This document shows positions 40,442 to 50,974 of a DNA stretch of 64,000 bases, in pieces. The position numbers and the translations under genes are program-made. The notes under the pieces were generated by a model. It was not told where the DNA came from. It saw nothing but the letters and a program-made list of their open reading frames with translations, and did not search any database. How positions within the stretch are numbered: position 1 is the stretch's first letter; the number at the start of each line of letters is the position of its first letter. This DNA comes from Lonsdalea britannica. GTDB taxonomy: Bacteria; Pseudomonadota; Gammaproteobacteria; Enterobacterales; Enterobacteriaceae. The DNA is taken from the NCBI RefSeq assembly GCF_002111595.1, contig NZ_LUTN01000002.1, positions 265,044-329,043 of the forward strand, written 5' to 3'.

Positions 40442-43039
40442 ATGGGTAAAGCTCTCGTCATAGTTGAGTCCCCGGCAAAAGCCAAAACGATCAATAAGTA
40501 TCTTGGCAATAACTATGTGGTTAAATCCAGCGTTGGTCATGTGCGTGACCTGCCGACCAGCGGCTCTGCGAGTAAAAAGAGCGCGGATTCCTCACAGGGA
40601 AAAACCAAAAAAGCGCCTAAGAAGGACGAAAAGACCGCGTTGGTCAATCGTATGGGCGTCGATCCTTATCATGACTGGGCGGCAAATTACGAGATCCTGC
40701 CGGGCAAGGAAAAAGTCGTTGCCGAGCTGAAGACGCTGGCGGAAAACGCCGACCATGTTTATCTCGCAACCGACCTTGACCGCGAAGGGGAAGCCATTGC
40801 ATGGCACCTGCGGGAAATTATTGGTGGAGATGAAACGCGCTTCAGCCGCGTCGTATTTAACGAAATTACCAAAAACGCGATCCAGCAGGCGTTCGAAAAT
40901 CCGGGCGAACTGAACATCGACCGCGTCAACGCCCAACAGGCTCGTCGATTCATGGACCGCGTCGTGGGTTACATGGTTTCGCCGTTGCTGTGGAAGAAGA
41001 TCGCACGTGGTCTGTCCGCCGGACGCGTCCAGTCCGTCGCGGTGCGCTTAGTCGTAGATCGTGAACGTGAAATCAAAGTGTTCGTGCCTGAAGAGTACTG
41101 GGAACTTCACGCGGACCTGCTGGCGTCAAGCGACGTTGCATTAAAAATGCAGGTCACGCATCACAACGGCAAGCCTTTCAAACCGGTTAACAAAACGCAG
41201 ACCCACGCGGCGGTTTCTCTGTTGGAGAAGGCCAGCTACGTGGTGTCCGACCGCGAAGATAAACCGACCAGCAGCAAACCCGGCGCACCTTTTATTACCT
41301 CCACGCTGCAACAGGCTGCGAGCACGCGTCTCAGCTTCGGCGTGAAAAAGACCATGATGATGGCGCAGCGTCTGTATGAAGCGGGGCACATTACCTATAT
41401 GCGTACCGACTCCACCAACCTGAGTCAGGATGCGCTGGAAATGGTTCGCGGCTTTATCGGCGATGAGTTTGGTCAACGTTACCTGCCGGATGCGCCGAAT
41501 CACTACAGCAGCAAAGAAAACTCTCAGGAAGCGCATGAAGCGATTCGTCCTTCCGACGTCAACGTGCAATCCGAACAGTTAAAAGATATGGAGCCGGATG
41601 CGCAGAGGCTGTATCAGCTGATCTGGCGTCAGTTCGTCGCCTGTCAGATGACGCCGGCGCAGTACGATTCCACCACGCTGACGGTCAGCGCTGGCGACTA
41701 CCAGCTGCGCGCCAAAGGCCGTACGCTGCGTTTCGACGGTTGGACCAAAGTCATGCCTGCGCTGCGCAAAAACGATGAAGATCGTTCTCTGCCTGCGGTG
41801 GAGGTGGGCGAAGCCCTGACGCTCGACAAACTGTTGCCGAGCCAGCATTTTACCAAGCCGCCTGCGCGTTACAGCGAAGCTTCTCTGGTGAAAGAGCTGG
41901 AAAAACGCGGGATCGGTCGCCCGTCTACCTATGCTTCCATCATTTCGACGATTCAGGATCGTGGCTATGTTCGGGTAGAAAACCGTCGTTTCTACGCGGA
42001 AAAAATGGGCGAAATCGTCACTGACCGTCTGGAAGAGAACTTCCGTGAACTCATGAGCTATGACTTTACCGCGCGGATGGAAAGCAGCCTCGACCAGGTC
42101 GCCAACAATCAGGCGAAGTGGAAAGCCGTGCTGGACGAGTTCTTCGATGAATTCACCAAGCGTCTGGAAACGGCCGAGCTGGATCCGGATGCGGGCGGTA
42201 TGAAGCCGAACCAGATGGTGCTGACCAGCATCGACTGCCCGACCTGTAGCCGTAAAATGGGCATTCGCACCGCCAGCACCGGCGTGTTCCTGGGCTGTTC
42301 CGGCTATGCGCTGACGCCTAAAGAGCGCTGCAAAACGACGATTAACCTGATTCCGGAAGAGGAAGTGCTGAATATCCTCGAAGGGGATGAGGCGGAAGCG
42401 CATGCGCTGCGCGCGCGCCGTCGTTGCCCGAAATGCGGTACGGCGATGGACAGCTACCTGATCGACAATCAGCGCAAGCTGCACGTGTGCGGTAACAACC
42501 CGTCTTGTGAAGGGTATGAAATCGAAACCGGCGAGTTCCGTCTGAAAGGCTACGACGGCCCGGTGGTTGAGTGCGACAAGTGCGGCGCGGAAATGCACCT
42601 GAAAATGGGGCGTTTCGGTAAATACATGGCGTGTACCAACGACGACTGCACCAACACACGTAAGATCCTGCGTAGTGGCGAAGTCGCTCCGCCGAAAGAA
42701 GATCCGGTACCGCTGCCTGAGCTGCCTTGTGAGAAGTCCGATGCTTATTTTGTGCTGCGAGACGGCGCCGCCGGTGTGTTCCTGGCCGCTAATACGTTCC
42801 CGAAATCGCGTGAAACGCGCGCGCCGCTGGTAGAAGAACTGCTGCGCTTCAAGGATCGGTTGCCGGAAAAACTGCGCTATCTGGCCGATGCGCCCGTCAA
42901 CGACGGTGCGGGCAACAAAACGATGGTGCGTTACAGCCGTAAAACCAAACAGCAGTACGTCTCGTCTGAAAAAGACGGTAAGGCGACCGGCTGGTCCGCA
43001 TTCTATGTGGATGGCAAATGGGTTGAAACCAAGAAATAA
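40442..43039 (+). CDS. topA: DNA topoisomerase I
   Basis: TopA relaxes negative supercoils. The 865-residue protein has the TOPRIM domain ([14 protein letters not shown], acidic DLDREGEA), the active-site Tyr in [10 protein letters not shown], and three C-terminal Cys4 zinc ribbons beginning [18 protein letters not shown] and CDKCGAEMH. All motifs are intact. Confidence 0.98.
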   Translation: MGKALVIVESPAKAKTINKYLGNNYVVKSSVGHVRDLPTSGSASKKSADSSQGKTKKAPKKDEKTALVNRMGVDPYHDWAANYEILPGKEKVVAELKTLAENADHVYLATDLDREGEAIAWHLREIIGGDETRFSRVVFNEITKNAIQQAFENPGELNIDRVNAQQARRFMDRVVGYMVSPLLWKKIARGLSAGRVQSVAVRLVVDREREIKVFVPEEYWELHADLLASSDVALKMQVTHHNGKPFKPVNKTQTHAAVSLLEKASYVVSDREDKPTSSKPGAPFITSTLQQAASTRLSFGVKKTMMMAQRLYEAGHITYMRTDSTNLSQDALEMVRGFIGDEFGQRYLPDAPNHYSSKENSQEAHEAIRPSDVNVQSEQLKDMEPDAQRLYQLIWRQFVACQMTPAQYDSTTLTVSAGDYQLRAKGRTLRFDGWTKVMPALRKNDEDRSLPAVEVGEALTLDKLLPSQHFTKPPARYSEASLVKELEKRGIGRPSTYASIISTIQDRGYVRVENRRFYAEKMGEIVTDRLEENFRELMSYDFTARMESSLDQVANNQAKWKAVLDEFFDEFTKRLETAELDPDAGGMKPNQMVLTSIDCPTCSRKMGIRTASTGVFLGCSGYALTPKERCKTTINLIPEEEVLNILEGDEAEAHALRARRRCPKCGTAMDSYLIDNQRKLHVCGNNPSCEGYEIETGEFRLKGYDGPVVECDKCGAEMHLKMGRFGKYMACTNDDCTNTRKILRSGEVAPPKEDPVPLPELPCEKSDAYFVLRDGAAGVFLAANTFPKSRETRAPLVEELLRFKDRLPEKLRYLADAPVNDGAGNKTMVRYSRKTKQQYVSSEKDGKATGWSAFYVDGKWVETKK

Positions 43040-43095
43040 TCTTCATCCCGACGGCGAGCGTAAAGCCGCTCCGTTCGACAGGTAAGATGATGACA

Positions 43096-43127
43096 ACGAG
43101 GCCGTTTTTGACGGCCTCGTTTTTTTG
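43096..43127 (+). terminator. topA terminator
   Basis: ACGAGGCCGT (43096-43105) pairs with ACGGCCTCGT (43111-43120), followed by seven Ts. A strong intrinsic terminator that marks the edge of the hrpW–dsp locus. Confidence 0.92.
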
Positions 43128-43214
43128 TCGAACGATCATATAATCCGCGGCCATAGCGTGTTGCTGTATAGCAACGCCAACGTCGATCCCCGGCAAATGA
43201 CATCGGGCGCGCCG

Positions 43215-43559
43215 TTAATCCGCGTGACGTTGAGCCTGAAGGGCGATCAGATGGTCGGCAATGACGCGAATGATCCAGAATGCCGTTTGCCCGACATCAC
43301 TGTTCAAGCCCGACGTCAGACGATCCCCCGCAGTCCCCAGAAAGTCCGCCTCCAGTGAATCCACGAAGGCGTCGAAATCAAATACCCCCGCTCGCGGTTT
43401 ATCTTTATGACTTAATACCTGATCTATCCGTGTCGACACCAGATGAATGGCCTTTTCGAATGCGCGTCGTTCGGCAGGCGACAGAGAGCCGCCTGGCGTG
43501 ACATGGTCACGCCAACGGGCGGAAGAGTCGCAGGAAAAAGAGGGCGTTCTGTTATCCAT
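43215..43559 (-). CDS. Unknown protein translationally coupled to hrpW
   Basis: A 114-residue protein begins one base after the hrpW stop (TGAGATG), so it is almost certainly in the HrpL-controlled hrpW transcript. It is mostly helical by composition, with charged and hydrophobic alternation (SPAERRAFEKAIHLVSTRIDQVLSH) and a hydrophobic stretch (AFWIIRVIADHLIAL). It has no signal peptide or clear CesT-chaperone motif. Its size and position suggest a helper or chaperone for HrpW, or a small effector; I recognise no family. Confidence 0.7.
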   Translation of the reverse strand: MDNRTPSFSCDSSARWRDHVTPGGSLSPAERRAFEKAIHLVSTRIDQVLSHKDKPRAGVFDFDAFVDSLEADFLGTAGDRLTSGLNSDVGQTAFWIIRVIADHLIALQAQRHAD

Positions 43560-43560
43560 C

Positions 43561-44943
43561 TCAGCTGACCTTCAGTTCGGCCGAGGTCGGCACTTTGAAC
43601 GGATTATTGACGTTGGTCAGGCTATTATTGTGGCCGGTGACATTGAGCCCTTCGCTGTCGCTTTTCACGAAGGCGAACTTGCCGTTTTCCGCATCAATAT
43701 TGTTGAGGTTGAGATTCCAGTTCCCTTGCTGGCCGCCGTTGGTCCTCACAAGGGTTCCAAAATCTTTGACTTTGAAATTGTCGACCGTGAAGTTAGCGTC
43801 CGCATTTAACTGGAAAACCTTGTCGGAGGCTCCCTGCGCGCTGCTGTTGGTGATCGTTACATTGGCAGGGCGACCCGCGTTGTCCTTGACCGTTAAGGCA
43901 TCCTCGCCGACGTTGGTCCAGTGGACATTATCGATCGTGGCGTCGCCGTGCAGGTGAATACCATCCGCGGCATTATCGCCGAAAATCACATTTTTAACCG
44001 AGCCGCCGTCCGCGACTTCAAACAGCGGTTTCTGTCCTTCCGTCTGGCTGCCATTGCCCAGTCCCGCCCCGGCGACATAAGTTTTGCCCTGGCCGTCAAA
44101 CGTTTCCCCTGCGCCAACTTTGATCGGTTCGTTCACGACCACCGCATTAGCGTTATCGGCCGTTGGAAAACTGACGGCGGCGCTTTGCGAGGTTGCGGAC
44201 GGCGTTTCCTCCGACTGAACCGGAAGACTGTCTGATGATGGGCTGTTGCCATGCGTGCCCGGCAGCGATGATCCTCCCTTAGCCTCAGGCACTGTTTCTG
44301 CGGTTTGGGGCTCCGCTGAAGGGGAACCTGATGCGCTATTCAGCGGCTGCGACGAAGGAGCGACCGATGAGCTGCCGCTGTCGGCGTTTCCGTTCTGCGG
44401 TTGGCCGAACGAACTCTTCTGGTTGTCCATCAGCATCGCGATCAGTTGCAGCAGCGTTTGAGACAGTTCGTCGCTGCTGAGTTGTCCTCCGCCGTCCTGT
44501 GTTGGCGACAGGCTGCCTGCCAGCGCGTTGCTTCCCGCGTTCTGCAACGTATCACGGCTCAAATCCTGTGGATGCGCGGAGACCGTCGTCCCTCTCTGTG
44601 GCGCGCTTTGTCCACTCTGGGGCATCAGCGTATCCAGCAGCTTGCCGAGCGTCTCAAGCTGGTTTTGCTGATTCTGATTATTCCGACCGCCAATTCCGTC
44701 CGCGCCGCCGCCGTTGTTCTCAGAGGGACTTACGCCAGCCGACGGCGTCTGGCTTCCGGCTTGCAGCGTTAGTAATAAAGCCGCCAGCAGTTTGGCTAAG
44801 CTATCTAGCGCCGCCGCGTTTTGTGTCGAACTGAGGTCGTTATTTTGACGTTCTGTCGTGAGATTTTGTGACGTGTTGCTGTCCAAACTGGCGTGATTCA
44901 TGCCGGAGCCGGGCAGAGTAAGCGTGATATTCATATCTGACAT
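43561..44943 (-). CDS. hrpW: Type III-secreted harpin with pectate-lyase domain HrpW
   Basis: HrpW is a secreted harpin that acts in the plant apoplast or at the host cell wall. The 460-residue protein lacks cysteine, is rich in Ser, Gln, Asn and Gly in the first ~240 residues (harpin part with LAKLLAALLLTLQAG and LSQTLLQLIAMLMDN amphipathic helices), and ends in a PL3 pectate-lyase domain (FDGQGKTYVAGAG, VIFGDNAADGIHLHGDATIDNVHW, NVGEDALTVK). Whether the lyase part is catalytic cannot be judged. The ATG at 44943 is 76 bp from a good hrp box. Confidence 0.93.
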   Translation of the reverse strand: MSDMNITLTLPGSGMNHASLDSNTSQNLTTERQNNDLSSTQNAAALDSLAKLLAALLLTLQAGSQTPSAGVSPSENNGGGADGIGGRNNQNQQNQLETLGKLLDTLMPQSGQSAPQRGTTVSAHPQDLSRDTLQNAGSNALAGSLSPTQDGGGQLSSDELSQTLLQLIAMLMDNQKSSFGQPQNGNADSGSSSVAPSSQPLNSASGSPSAEPQTAETVPEAKGGSSLPGTHGNSPSSDSLPVQSEETPSATSQSAAVSFPTADNANAVVVNEPIKVGAGETFDGQGKTYVAGAGLGNGSQTEGQKPLFEVADGGSVKNVIFGDNAADGIHLHGDATIDNVHWTNVGEDALTVKDNAGRPANVTITNSSAQGASDKVFQLNADANFTVDNFKVKDFGTLVRTNGGQQGNWNLNLNNIDAENGKFAFVKSDSEGLNVTGHNNSLTNVNNPFKVPTSAELKVS

Positions 44944-45018
44944 AGCGTGCGCCTCGCAGGATGACATTGAGTAAAAAACAGGCTGCGGCAAATATGGAAT
45001 AGCCGGTTAGCCGTTCTA

Positions 45019-45046
45019 TGGGTGGCTCAAATGATCGCCCGGTTCC
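45019..45046 (-). promoter_or_regulatory. HrpL box of hrpW
   Basis: On the minus strand GGAACC, a 15-base spacer and CCACCCA match the HrpL sigma-factor consensus GGAACC-N15/16-CCACNNA exactly. Confidence 0.9.
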
Positions 45047-45106
45047 TGGCCCCGAAGGGCGAAGGGATAAGCTCAAGCTATCCACTCTCTCGTTTTCTTT
45101 CTCTGC

Positions 45107-45135
45107 GGAACTGAATGTGTTTTCCCAACCACTTA
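45107..45135 (+). promoter_or_regulatory. HrpL box of dspE
   Basis: GGAACT, a 16-base spacer and CCACTTA match the consensus with one change in the -35 part. It lies 45 bp upstream of the dspE ATG and is divergent from the hrpW box. Confidence 0.87.
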
Positions 45136-45179
45136 CTCGGCAATCACCTTTTATCCAGAAACCTCTTTGGGAGACGACG

Positions 45180-48100
45180 ATGTTGGGGAATATCAGACAC
45201 ATTCATCATAAGACGGTGGCGGAAGTGCATGCGCCGCCTGTGTCCGGAGAAGGCCGGGCGGTCTCTCTGGGACACACCTCCGTCGCGGGACAGAAAGCGA
45301 CCCGTTCGTTGGCGCAGGAGGGGATGCGTCTGGCGTCAACGCCTCGCGTCAGCCAGCCCGCGCAACATCCTGAGGCTTTGGGATCGCAGGTAGGGCGGTC
45401 ACCCAATCTGCGCGATATGAGAGAGGCCATCGACCGTGCGATGCAGAACGCGCCCGATACTGAGGCGACGGCTGAAACGCCGGTTAAAACGGTCACCACG
45501 CTCCGGGAACTGCTGCAACGTTCTCTGTCGCGTCAGTCTTCCTCCAGCGCCGGTTCGTCCCGTACGGGCAGCATGCACAGCGCGGTTTCTCACTTCAGTG
45601 AGGCGGCAAGCACAAACGCCGATCACGCGCCTGCGGCGGTCGGTCTGGGGCTTTCACTGGATAAAAAAGGCAAGGTCATTGTGGGCGATGAAGTTCCGGC
45701 CCCACTGAAAACGGTACTATCCCAAACGCTGGGTAAACACGATGTGCCGTTTGTGGCGCATCACAAGAACTCGAACGGCACCCATCATGTGTTAATGGAT
45801 AAAATAGGGCGATTGTTCAGCCTTCATCACGGCAAACATGGTCTGGTGGGGTTGCACAGCAGCGTTCCCTCACGAAAAGACAGCGAGCTATTGCACAGTA
45901 AAGCCTCAGCAGGCTACTCACTGCATTTGTCTGAAACCCAGGTGCATACCGAGGCAAACATCAACGGTAAAGATGCCGGATCACAGTCGTTGCCGAATCC
46001 CACCGGCGGACTCCAGTCGCAATTGTCCGGGATTTTTCTGGACGATCATGACGAGGCGTTGCGCCTGCATGATGGTAAGTTGTTCAGTCTGAGCCCCGAT
46101 GGCGTCTGGCAGCAGAAAGACGATCGCAAGCATTCGCAGTTGTCCCGTCAGGCGGACGGCGGACTGTATGCGGTGAAGGAAAACCACACGTTAAGCAACC
46201 TGTCTGCCGGCATGGAGTCGGCGGCCTTTGCCGACAAGATTACCTCTTTCTCCTCCAATCTCGATGGCCAGACGGTGGTGTTGACGACACCTGACAGCGG
46301 CGTAGGCAAGCTTCATTTACTGCCGACACTGGACGCACCCCTGGCCGAGCATCGGGCATTGCAACTTTCTCTGAACGGCACACACGCATTAGAACGCGGC
46401 AGCGAACAGGTGGATGCCAAAGCCGTCGGGCTCGATAGACAACAGCTATTGGTGGCCGATCATGAAGGGCGGGTGTTTGCCGGAACGTTGCCACAGGGCG
46501 ACGGGCATCAGGTCGAACTGACCCCCTTGCATAGCCCGGATTTGGAAGGTTCTCTGGGGAAAGGTCATCACACGGAGGGCTTTGTCAGCAATGGCGAAGG
46601 CAGTCTGCATGCGGTGGTCAAGGATGCGCAGGGACATAAGCACTTGGCCGCCCCCGCGTCGGAAGGCCGCGGCTTCAAACCAGGGTGGAATCTCAGCGAT
46701 TCGCTGGTGGTAGACCACAAAATGGGGCTGCTAAACGTTGCGCCGCCCTCGTCGTCCGTCATGAATATGGGGCGCTTCGGCATGATGGCGCTGCATGAAG
46801 GCAAGGTGCATTACGTGGACAGCACCACCCGCAGTTGGACGCCCACGTCGATTTCCGCCAGTCAGCTCAAACGCGGCCTGGATAACCAGCCCTACGTCCT
46901 GCACGACGGTCAGGTTAAGGCGCTGTCGATCAATCAGAAAGCAGACAGCGTCGTTCATGGCGACAGCAACGTCTTCGCTCTCAGCACGCGCGCAATGCGC
47001 CAAAGGCGGGCGATGCGCTGCCGGGATTGGAAAAAAAACGGGGGGCCGTCGCATTAGCCGTGGTGAACCCTAATCGGTTCATCTCCGCCGACGCTGCGGG
47101 CGAAATTCAACTGCATCAGATCCGTCCCGGCACAAACCGCGCGTCGGTTCCTGCCACGGCGCTGCCTAAAGACGGGTTGACGGGCAAGATCGCCGATCTG
47201 GCGCTGGATCGCGATAGCAACCTGTTCGCGCTCAACCGAGATGGGGCTTTATTTACCTTGCCCCGCGACGCCTGGCAGGGCGAGCATGTGGGAACGGTTG
47301 GCGCGCGATGGCAACCGGTGGACACGCCCGAAGGCGTTAAGGCCGACCGGCTGGATACCACGCCGGAACATGATCTGGTGGTCCATCAGGGCGATCGTCA
47401 ACAGCGTCTGACTCCAGGCGGATGGGCGGAGCATCGGCCAAACACGGCGATTACCCCGGCTCAGCCGCGCGCGGCGGAAACGGTCTATCAACGACTACGT
47501 GGTGACACCAAGGCCGTGTCTATCCCCGGTACCGGATTGACGGCGCAGCTGGATACGCAAGTGCTGGGACAAGCGGCGCAGGAAAACAAAAAGACCAACA
47601 GCGGTTTTGTCGATCGTATGCGCGCGAATGTCATCAAACTGCCGGCTGAGCTGGGGAGAAGCGTGGGCGATGGCATTCAGCACCACTTTAAAGGCCGGGC
47701 GGGACTGCATCCGCTCTATTCCGCTCAGGCCTCAGTCTTCAAACGGCTGGAGGTGCTGAATACACAACGACAACAGAGTCCGTCGATGAACCGCACCGAC
47801 CTGAAGACCAAGCTAAGCCAGCTGGATCTGGGCGATGCGGGCAAGCCGCTGATGGCGGCGCTGCATCGGTTTCATCAGGATCTGGAGCTGAGTTCGGGCA
47901 ACGCGGCGCTGTTGCTCGGTAAGCATCAGGGCCTGATTAACGCCAAAGGCGACATCCATCATCAGTTCACTCCGTCGGCGCTAAAGTCCGCCATTCAAGG
48001 CCTGAATTCGCACCGTTCCGGGAAGAGCCTCAGTGAGGCGTTGATGACGGCAACGCTGGCGCATCCTTCCTCGACGGACAGCAAGGCGACCGCGCTGTTG

Positions 48101-50212
48101 AAACAGTTCGTCTTGAAGAAAGTGGATATGAGTTACCAAAGCGACAAGCTGGTTCAGGGCGCGCACCGCGACGTGCATGATGCAATGGCGCTGACAAAAT
48201 CGCGTCTGGCGCTGGACACGCTCACGATCGGCGATCTGCATGGCATCGTGGATAAGCTGGCCCAATACTCCGGCGCGTCACCGACAAAGGCGGATCTCCA
48301 GCCGATGCATGAAGCGCTGGCGCTGCTGCGAGATCATCAGTATGGCCATCACGAAGTGAAGCGCGCCACGGATATGGGATTCACCAGTTTCTCGGCGCTA
48401 GAGGCGGACTATGACGCGGTGAAAACCTTTACGCGCGCCTTCAAGGATGAACGGCATGCCGTCAGCGTGACGTCGCGTACGTCTTTGCAGGCGGGCGATC
48501 AAGAGCAATTAGCCCAAAAAATGAAAGACACCGTGCTGTCGCTGAATGCCGGTGAAAGTATCAGCTTCAACCGGAACTACAACGCGGGCGTGAGTTCGGT
48601 CTATGTGATGCCGACTCAACTGGCTAAGGTGACCATCAACCACATTCCGTCGCCGTTGATCGCCAGCGGCGGAGTGACCGGCGATCGTGGCTATAGCCTG
48701 AGTTTCAGTCGGGGAGACAGCGGTATTGAGGTGAGCTTTGGCCGTACCGGCGGCCTCAGCGCCAAGGCCGGGATGATCGTGGGTCATGAACCGAAAGCCA
48801 CGGCAGAAAATCTCATCCTGGATGACGACCACACGCTGACGTTCGACCTCAGGGTGGGCGTTAGCGGCTCCGCCACGATTGGGGCGTCCCGCCAGAATGG
48901 CCTCAGTTTCACGCTGAGCGAAAAAGAGCTGCCGTCGTTTATCGATGAACTGACGCGGGGGGCGATCAATCCGCTGGAACTGGTTAAAAAAGGGACAGAG
49001 CACCAGGTCAAGCAGGGGCTTTCTGTGACGTTCGACGTGGACGGCGCGTTCACTCTCGACGGACGTGCTGCGGTTAACATGACGGATAACGACAACCAAA
49101 CCTTCTCCACCACGACTCGCGCGTCGTTGGGCGTCAGCGGGGGCGTCAATGTGCTGTCCGCGAGTCACGATCACAGCACGGTTCGGGGCGATCTGAGTGA
49201 GAAAAGTACCGCCAGCAACAACCGTGTCCGGTTCTTTAATCATGCCTCCGTCGGTGCGAATGCGGCGCTCTGGGCGGGGATGGCGACAACGCAACCGGGC
49301 AAAGGCACGCTGCCGGCTGGATTTGGCACCGGCGCGTCCGCCACGCTCTCGGTCGATACCAAAACCAGCCATAGCATCGCGCTAAAGGTAAAGGTCGCGG
49401 AGCCGCTTCAGAAGAACGATATCGAGGAACTGACGGCCTCCCTTGAGAAACATTTTGGCGATGTGGAAACCCAACACCTACTTGGCGGCGTGAAAAAGCT
49501 GGATGACATCGACGAACAGCTCGCCATCGTGCACCGGCACTTTGACGCCAAAACGCCGCAAAGCGATGGTCAGTACAACGCGATGCAGTCGCTTAGCAAG
49601 GCCGTGCGGCAGCAGTCAGCGGCAAAGCAACAGGCGGTGATGCTCTCCAGCGTCAGCCACAGCGCCAGCTACGCCAACTTATCGAAGTTGGACAGCAACG
49701 GGGTGTTACACGCGCTGCGCAAGTTGGTGAGCGATAACCTGCCGCCAACCAACGCCGAACGCATTCACGCTTTTATGAGCGACGATCCGGCATTGAAAGC
49801 CGTGATCACTCATTTGCAATCGCTGCCTAATGCGTCGGCCAGCGTGAATCTGGAACCGAAAGACGCCGTGAAAGAGCAGGTGGAAAAGGGCATTCAGAAC
49901 AATAGCCTGAGTAAACAAGCGATCGTCGACCTGTTTAAAGACAGCAACAACCTTCGCATTGGTTCGATCAGCTTTACCGAGACGGTGAAGAAGAAGGAAG
50001 GCTTCACGTTTCCGACGCCTATCGTCGGGGCGTCCAGCAGCGTGGACGTCAGTATGAGCAAGTCACTCGGGGAAATTCATTTCTCCTACGGACAGAATCA
50101 GGACACGCCGAGGCATTTCAGTCTGGAAGGCGACATCGCGCGGGCTAATCCAAGCCTGGCGCAGGCACTGGACAGCCTGCATCAGGAAGGGATGACGCTG
50201 GCGAAACACTGA
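45180..50212 (+). pseudogene. dspE: Type III effector DspE (AvrE family), frameshifted
   Basis: DspE/AvrE effectors are large proteins needed for disease, recently shown to form water-soaking-related channels in host membranes. The N-terminal part has a disordered Ser-rich head, then a beta-propeller of repeats such as GRLFSLHHGKHG, DGKLFSLSPDG, GRVFAGTLPQGDG and SNLFALNRDGALFTL. The C-terminal half is AvrE-like. Total length is about 1677 residues. The frame breaks at about 46986-46994 in an alternating CG run (ACGCGCGCAAT); one added base or two removed bases rejoin LSTR with NAPKAGDALPGLEKKRG. The upstream frame otherwise ends at 47057. Confidence 0.9.
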
Positions 50213-50245
50213 TACACGATGGCACATAGCAGAAGGAGCTCCACC

Positions 50246-50677
50246 ATGCATTCCCAACAACAACACGTCACCCGGCTATTGCAGGCGTTTGGTCGGTCTA
50301 CTCAACCCCCGCTGAGACTGGACAATGGCATTTGCGTGCTTAACGACGAGAACGGCGAAGAAGCCGCGGTGATCGACGTTCCGGCGCACAGTGAACAACT
50401 CTTGCTGCACTGCCGGATCGTCCCGTTAGACGGGCTGGAAGAGGCAAATGAAGCGGCAATGTTACGCCTGATGCTACAACTTAATTTCGAAATGGCGGCC
50501 ATGCGCGGTTGCTGGCTGGCGGTGGATGAATTCAACCAGCTACGGCTGTGTTTTCAGCACACGCTCAGCGGATTGGACGAAAATCGCTTTAACGCGGTGC
50601 TTTCCGGGTTCATCCAACAGGTGAAAGAGAGTCGGGACTTTATTATCTCTATGCTGGGGCAGATGCAGGCGGCGTAA
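50246..50677 (+). CDS. dspF: DspE chaperone DspF
   Basis: DspF is a CesT-family type III chaperone that binds the DspE N-terminus. The 143-residue acidic protein has the family pattern LLQAFGRS...PPLRLDNGICVLNDENGEEAAVIDVP and a C-terminal helix. I chose the ATG at 50246, with AAGGAG nine bases upstream, over an earlier in-frame ATG at 50219. It begins 33 bp after dspE. Confidence 0.92.
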   Translation: MHSQQQHVTRLLQAFGRSTQPPLRLDNGICVLNDENGEEAAVIDVPAHSEQLLLHCRIVPLDGLEEANEAAMLRLMLQLNFEMAAMRGCWLAVDEFNQLRLCFQHTLSGLDENRFNAVLSGFIQQVKESRDFIISMLGQMQAA

Positions 50678-50721
50678 CCTGCGCGGCAGGGACACTGGCT
50701 CCACGAAGGAATGCGACCGCG

Positions 50722-50958
50722 TTGGTGCTGCTTCCGTCAATTGGCGGCATCGACTTCGCTATTCGCTCGTTGGAAAAAGGGGATGTGAGGCGCGTCCAGA
50801 TTATTGAAACCAGCGACCCGCTCTTTTCGACCCTGTTTGCATTTTTCATCTTTGGAGAAGTGATGGGGCGATTTGGGGCCGTGGGGGCGGCCTTTATCAT
50901 GGCGGGCCGGGTCGTCAGCCTGCTGCGGTCAAGGGAACCGGTTCTGACGTCGCCGTGA
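50722..50958 (+). pseudogene. Remnant of an EamA-type transporter
   Basis: This frame encodes only the last part of a drug/metabolite transporter (IIETSDPLFSTLFAFFIFGEVMGRFGAVGAAFIMAG), without the rest of the ten-helix protein. No ribosome-binding site is evident. It looks like a C-terminal scar left where the dsp locus meets the next region. Confidence 0.6.
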
Positions 50959-50974
50959 TCCTAAACGCCCGCAT

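Noticed and set aside
41579..42598. Leftward frame of 339 codons inside topA
   Set aside because: It is fully antisense to the zinc-ribbon half of topA with no ribosome-binding site and shadow-like composition.
48509..49372. Leftward frame of 287 codons inside dspE
   Set aside because: Arg-rich antisense shadow of the AvrE-like half.
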